The notes under the pieces were generated by a model. That model was given only the letters and a program-made list of their open reading frames with translations, was not told the origin of the DNA and searched no databases. This document shows, piece by piece, positions 61,042 to 64,000 of a stretch of 64,000 nucleotides of DNA. The number at the start of each line of letters is the position of its first letter. The first letter of the stretch is position 1. Position numbers and translations under genes: made by a program. Source of the stretch: Pseudomonas psychrophila. Lineage in GTDB: Bacteria; Pseudomonadota; Gammaproteobacteria; Pseudomonadales; Pseudomonadaceae. The stretch is taken from positions 1 to 64,000 of the forward strand of contig NZ_JYKZ01000018.1 of NCBI RefSeq assembly GCF_001043005.1, read 5' to 3'.

Positions 61042-61523
61042 CAAGCCTCCCGGCAACCGGAACACAAACCGACCACTTCGACGGTTTGGCCTTCGACAGT
61101 AAAGCCGACATCCCGTGCGCTGTTGATAATCGCGTCACTGATGGTTTTTTGTTCAAGCTCGATCGCGGCGTGGCACGTGCGACAGATCAGGAACTGTCCC
61201 TGATGCGGATGCTCGGGATGGCTGCAGCCGACAAAGGCATTGAGCGATGAGATGCGGTGCACCAGACCATTGTCGAGCAGGAAGTCCAGCGCGCGATAAA
61301 CGGTCGGCGGTGCTGCGCGACGGCCGTCCTGCTCGCTGAGCACGGCCAGAATGTCGTAGGCGCCCAGCGGCTTGTGGCTCTGCCACACCAGCTCCAGCAC
61401 CCGACGACGCAACGCGGTCAGGCGCAGGCCCTTTTGCGCGCACAGGACATCGGCCTCAGTGAGCGCACTGTGGACACAATGAGAATGGTCATGGGGACGA
61501 CTGGCAAGCGGTGTTATAGGCAT
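61041..61523 (-). CDS. zur: Zinc uptake regulator Zur (Fur family)
   Basis: 160 residues. Winged helix with GLRLTALRRRVLELVWQSHKP and APPTVYRALDFLLDNGLVHR; structural zinc Cys pairs CRTCHA and CSGC near the C-terminus, and regulatory-site His in FVGCSHPEHPHQGQF. With zinc bound it represses znuABC. First gene of zur-znuC-znuB, so it regulates its own operon. It is divergent from znuA. Confidence 0.94.
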   Translation of the reverse strand: MPITPLASRPHDHSHCVHSALTEADVLCAQKGLRLTALRRRVLELVWQSHKPLGAYDILAVLSEQDGRRAAPPTVYRALDFLLDNGLVHRISSLNAFVGCSHPEHPHQGQFLICRTCHAAIELEQKTISDAIINSARDVGFTVEGQTVEVVGLCSGCREA

Positions 61524-61549
61524 GGGCGGCGACGATTTTTGAGAGAGAC

Positions 61550-61562
61550 GTTATTATGTTAC
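61550..61562. promoter_or_regulatory. Zur-box-like site in the zur/znuA promoter
   Basis: GTTATTATGTTAC; on the complement GTAACATAATAAC matches the GTTATATTATAAC-type Zur core at 10 of 13 positions. It lies in the 66-bp space between zur and znuA, so one repressor could shut off both directions. Confidence 0.55.
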
Positions 61563-61589
61563 CTGTTTCAGCCACCATGAGTGCTCATC

Positions 61590-62510
61590 GTGCCCCGTCT
61601 TTTTTCCATTTTGCTTGCTCTAAGTACCAGTTTGCTGGTGATTAACCCGGCTCAGGCCGAGGTGAACGTGCTGACCAGCATCAAGCCCCTGCAACTGATT
61701 GCCGCTGCCGTACAGGACGGCGTGGGGCATCCTGAGGTGCTTTTGCCCCCCAATGCTTCGCCGCATAACTATGCATTGCGCCCATCCGACGTACGGCGCG
61801 TGCAGGCGGCAGATCTTTTGTACTGGATCGGCCCCGACATGGAAGGTTTCTTGCCCAAGGTGATCAAGACCCGCACTTTGCCTTCCGTCACGGTGCAGGC
61901 CCTGCCAGGGTTGAAACTGCGTCATTTCGCCGAAGATAGCCATTCGCACGAAGAAGATGCCGCCGAACATGATCACGATCATCGTCCTGGCACACTGGAT
62001 GCGCACTTGTGGCTGGCGCCGGACAATGCACGGGTAATCGCTGCAAAAATGGCCGCAGACCTGAGCGAGAAAGACCCTGCCAATTCGGCCAAATATCAGA
62101 GCAACCTCAAGGCCTTCAATGAGCGTCTGGATGCGCTGAATGCACGCCTTAAGACGCGCATGGCCGGGATAGCCGACAAGCCTTTCTTCGTCTTCCACGA
62201 AGGCTACGACTATTTTGAAAGCGCTTACGGGATCAAGCACGCGGGCACGTTCAGTGTGGCTTCGGAAGTACAGCCGGGAGCTCAACACGTAGCGGCCATG
62301 CGCAAGCGTTTGCAGGAAGTGGGCAAGACGTGTGTATTCAGCGACCCACCGCTGCGTCCGCGACTGGCAGAGACGCTGACGGCCGGCTTGCCGGTAAAGC
62401 TGGCGGAGCTGGATGCATTGGGCGGCTATACCCCCGCGACGGCGCAGGGCTACGAGCAGTTGCTGGAAAAGCTGGGTAATGACTTGGCGGGGTGCCTGGA
62501 AAGTTTGTAA
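61590..62510 (+). CDS. znuA: Zinc ABC transporter periplasmic binding protein ZnuA
   Basis: 306 residues. Sec signal (LFSILLALSTSLLVINPAQA), then VLTSIKPLQLIAAAVQDG. Zinc ligands His in LLPPNASPHNYALRPSD, a flexible His/Asp-rich loop (SHSHEEDAAEHDHDH), and later His in FVFHEGYDYF. It captures zinc for ZnuBC. Start: GTG 61590 (GAGTG 6 nt ahead) gives MPRLFSILLA; GTG 61581 is three codons further out. An ATG at 61577 is in another frame. Confidence 0.93.
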   Translation: MPRLFSILLALSTSLLVINPAQAEVNVLTSIKPLQLIAAAVQDGVGHPEVLLPPNASPHNYALRPSDVRRVQAADLLYWIGPDMEGFLPKVIKTRTLPSVTVQALPGLKLRHFAEDSHSHEEDAAEHDHDHRPGTLDAHLWLAPDNARVIAAKMAADLSEKDPANSAKYQSNLKAFNERLDALNARLKTRMAGIADKPFFVFHEGYDYFESAYGIKHAGTFSVASEVQPGAQHVAAMRKRLQEVGKTCVFSDPPLRPRLAETLTAGLPVKLAELDALGGYTPATAQGYEQLLEKLGNDLAGCLESL

Positions 62511-62565
62511 GCCGACTCCCACAGATTGTGTGGCATTCACAAAAGTTGCAGCTTGCCAGAACCTC

Positions 62566-62652
62566 TGTGGGAGCGGGCTTGCTCGCGATTGGATCGACGC
62601 GTCTGTTCAGATACACCGCGCCGTTTGAATCGCGAGCAAGCCCGCTCCCACA
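62566..62652. repeat. REP inverted pair, GTGGGAGCGGGC family
   Basis: TGTGGGAGCGGGCTTGCTCG then CGATT, and the inverted ATCGCGAGCAAGCCCGCTCC with CACA, about 40 bp apart, between the znuA stop and the thrB stop. Confidence 0.85.
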
Positions 62653-62669
62653 ATTGATTTCAGTGTTTG

Positions 62670-63620
62670 TTACAACGCGAACGGCAGTTGTACGGTCACC
62701 GTCTGGCGCAATGCCAGGCGCTTTTCGAACTCGCCCGGATCGTGAATCAGTACATCCTGACCGGCAAAGGTCTGAGCGGCGATGAGGCGTGACAACCAGA
62801 ATCTCACGCAGGCAACGCGCAACAGGGTTGGCCACAACTCGGCTTCAGCTGCCGTAAACGGGCGCAGTGCGGCATAGGCACCGAGCAACGCTCGCGCACG
62901 GGGGGCGTCGATCTGACCGTCCTCGTCAGCACACCAGTCATTCAGGGCAATCGCCACGTCGTACAGCATTGGGCCTGAGCAGGCGTTGTAAAAGTCGATC
63001 AACCCCGTCAGATGGGTGCCTTCAAACATTGCGTTATCGCGAAACAGGTCGCCGTGCAGGTTGGCACGAGGCAGTGCCAGAATCTGTGCCTTGCGATCAG
63101 TAATTTCTTGAAGCGCTTTCTGCAGCAATTGTGCCGAATCAGGAGACAAATCGGCCATCAGGGCTGGCCCTTCAGCCAGCATCCAGTCCAGGCCGCGATC
63201 AGTCTTGCGCTCCAGAACATTGTTGCGCGTGGCGGTGTGCAAGTGACCGAGCAACTCCCCGACCTGGGCGCAATGCTGGGCGTTGGCTTCGCGAATATGC
63301 TTGCCTGCCAGGCGCGGCTGCAGCAATGCCGGTTTACCCTTGAGTTCGCGCAGGGCCTGGCCGTCAACGGTGCGCAGGGCGAAAGGCACCGGCAGGTCGG
63401 CGTCATGTAGTACATCCAGCAGCTCGATAAAAAACGGCATCTCTTTGACCGGGCCGCGTTCAACCAGGGTCAGGACATACTCACCCTTCTCCAGGCTGAT
63501 GAAGTAGTTGGTATTTTCGCTACCCGCGGCAATCCCCTGGAAATCGAGCAGGCGACCGAGTTCATAAGGCGCAAGGAAGGTTTCCAACTCGCTGCGAGTC
63601 AGTGGGGTGAATACAGACAT
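62670..63620 (-). CDS. thrB: Homoserine kinase ThrB (APH-fold type)
   Basis: 316 residues of the aminoglycoside-phosphotransferase-like fold. Brenner motif NLHGDLFRDNAMF (catalytic Asp and Asn, about residue 193) and the DFG-like LIDFYNACSGPMLYD. This is the Pseudomonas-type homoserine kinase, unrelated to the GHMP enzyme of E. coli. It phosphorylates homoserine for threonine synthesis. The DUF2782 gene is 56 nt upstream on the same strand. Confidence 0.93.
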   Translation of the reverse strand: MSVFTPLTRSELETFLAPYELGRLLDFQGIAAGSENTNYFISLEKGEYVLTLVERGPVKEMPFFIELLDVLHDADLPVPFALRTVDGQALRELKGKPALLQPRLAGKHIREANAQHCAQVGELLGHLHTATRNNVLERKTDRGLDWMLAEGPALMADLSPDSAQLLQKALQEITDRKAQILALPRANLHGDLFRDNAMFEGTHLTGLIDFYNACSGPMLYDVAIALNDWCADEDGQIDAPRARALLGAYAALRPFTAAEAELWPTLLRVACVRFWLSRLIAAQTFAGQDVLIHDPGEFEKRLALRQTVTVQLPFAL

Positions 63621-63676
63621 GATTTAAATTGCCAGTACGGGCGCCGTGTGAGGCGGCGCCAATTAAAGTTAAGACG

Positions 63677-63967
63677 CTACTTCCATTCGAAGATTTTCCA
63701 CGATGGAATCAGCATATCCGGCTGGTCGGAACGGATGTAATTGGCATCAGTACCATCAGCCCGCACCAGAAAGTACGGTTTGCCCCCTTTTGGGGTGACC
63801 TTGATGGCGTACAGGAAACCGTTTTGACGGTATTCCTGAATGGTTTTATCGCCTTCCGTGCGAATGGTTACATCTGGATCGGCGGTGACTGCTTCATCGG
63901 CTGCAAAGGTTACCAGCGGAGTGAATGCAAACAAACCGGTCAGCAACAGGCGATTGAGTGTACGCAT
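63677..63967 (-). CDS. DUF2782 small periplasmic protein
   Basis: 96 residues. Sec signal RLLLTGLFAFTPLVTFAA, then the DUF2782 pattern: VTIRTEGDKTIQEYRQNGFLYAIKVTPKGG compressed around ADGTDANYIRSDQPDMLIPSWKIFEW. Found next to thrB and polA in Pseudomonas; function unknown. Its upstream region runs off the window. Confidence 0.8.
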   Translation of the reverse strand: MRTLNRLLLTGLFAFTPLVTFAADEAVTADPDVTIRTEGDKTIQEYRQNGFLYAIKVTPKGGKPYFLVRADGTDANYIRSDQPDMLIPSWKIFEWK

Positions 63968-64000
63968 GATAACCTTGTCCCTTTGTCGTCATTGGTCCGG

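Noticed and set aside
61577..61645. ATG out of frame just before znuA, giving a 22-codon peptide
   Set aside because: Overlaps the ZnuA signal sequence in another frame and ends quickly; could be a leader peptide, but nothing supports translation. No frameshift in znuA is needed because a GTG start gives a full signal peptide.

Overview
The window looks like a core-chromosome segment of a Pseudomonas species, probably of the fluorescens/putida lineage. The evidence is the gene order: kauB-type aldehyde dehydrogenase, rpmBG, radC-coaBC-dut-algC-argB, pyrE/crc, rph, yicC-gmk-rpoZ-spoT-ridA, exbBD-tonB, oxyR-recG, HU, rubredoxin pair, ubiCA, the aa3 oxidase operon, metNIQ, katE, znuBC-zur/znuA and thrB. 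Crc itself and the REP-type intergenic repeats are also typical of Pseudomonas. No prophage, CRISPR array, defence island, tRNA or rRNA was seen. The only mobile DNA is the tip of an insertion sequence at the left edge.

Layout. 1-178: end of an IS481-like element, then a palindromic repeat. 179-9283: a YkgJ-type Cys-cluster protein, an FAD amine oxidase and a KauB aldehyde dehydrogenase (polyamine/4-aminobutyraldehyde catabolism), a DUF1127/MocR pair, a PLD-type lipoprotein, an MFS transporter, a cupin and a small secreted protein. 9384-16749: ribosomal proteins L33/L28, a peptide-binding protein, radC, then coaBC-dut-algC-argB (CoA, dUTP, sugar-phosphate and arginine metabolism). 16861-25154: pyrE divergent from crc, RNase PH, and the yicC-gmk-rpoZ-spoT-ridA stretch (RNA turnover, GMP kinase and the stringent response). 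25180-37133: an SDR enzyme, the TonB energising complex, oxyR-recG, an HDOD signalling protein, HU, rubredoxin with its reductase, and ubiC-ubiA for ubiquinone.

37288-44935: a penicillin-acylase-family Ntn hydrolase (possible quorum-quenching enzyme), a thioredoxin-like protein with two CxC motifs, a lipase-like hydrolase, a DUF2059 protein, a 2-oxoglutarate oxygenase overlapping a DUF523 gene, and beta-carbonic anhydrase. 45281-53525: a tightly packed nine-gene cytochrome c oxidase operon covering structural subunits II, I and III, Cox11/CtaG, SURF1, a Sco-like protein, heme A synthase, heme O synthase and Sco/SenC. It has a sigma-S-like -10 element upstream. 53709-63967: metQ-metI-metN, clade II catalase katE, a lipoprotein, znuB-znuC-zur divergent from znuA across a Zur-box-like site, thrB, and a DUF2782 protein.

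The window is mostly conserved housekeeping DNA. The points most worth a second look are: the second Sco-like protein in the cox operon, which keeps CxxxC but lacks the copper-binding His; the Cys in KatE where HPII has its cross-linking His; the YbaK-like domain fused to HDOD; the folded leader ahead of rpmBG; the stem-loops between metI and metQ; the paired half-sites in front of the MocR gene; and several families of palindromic repeats placed between genes.
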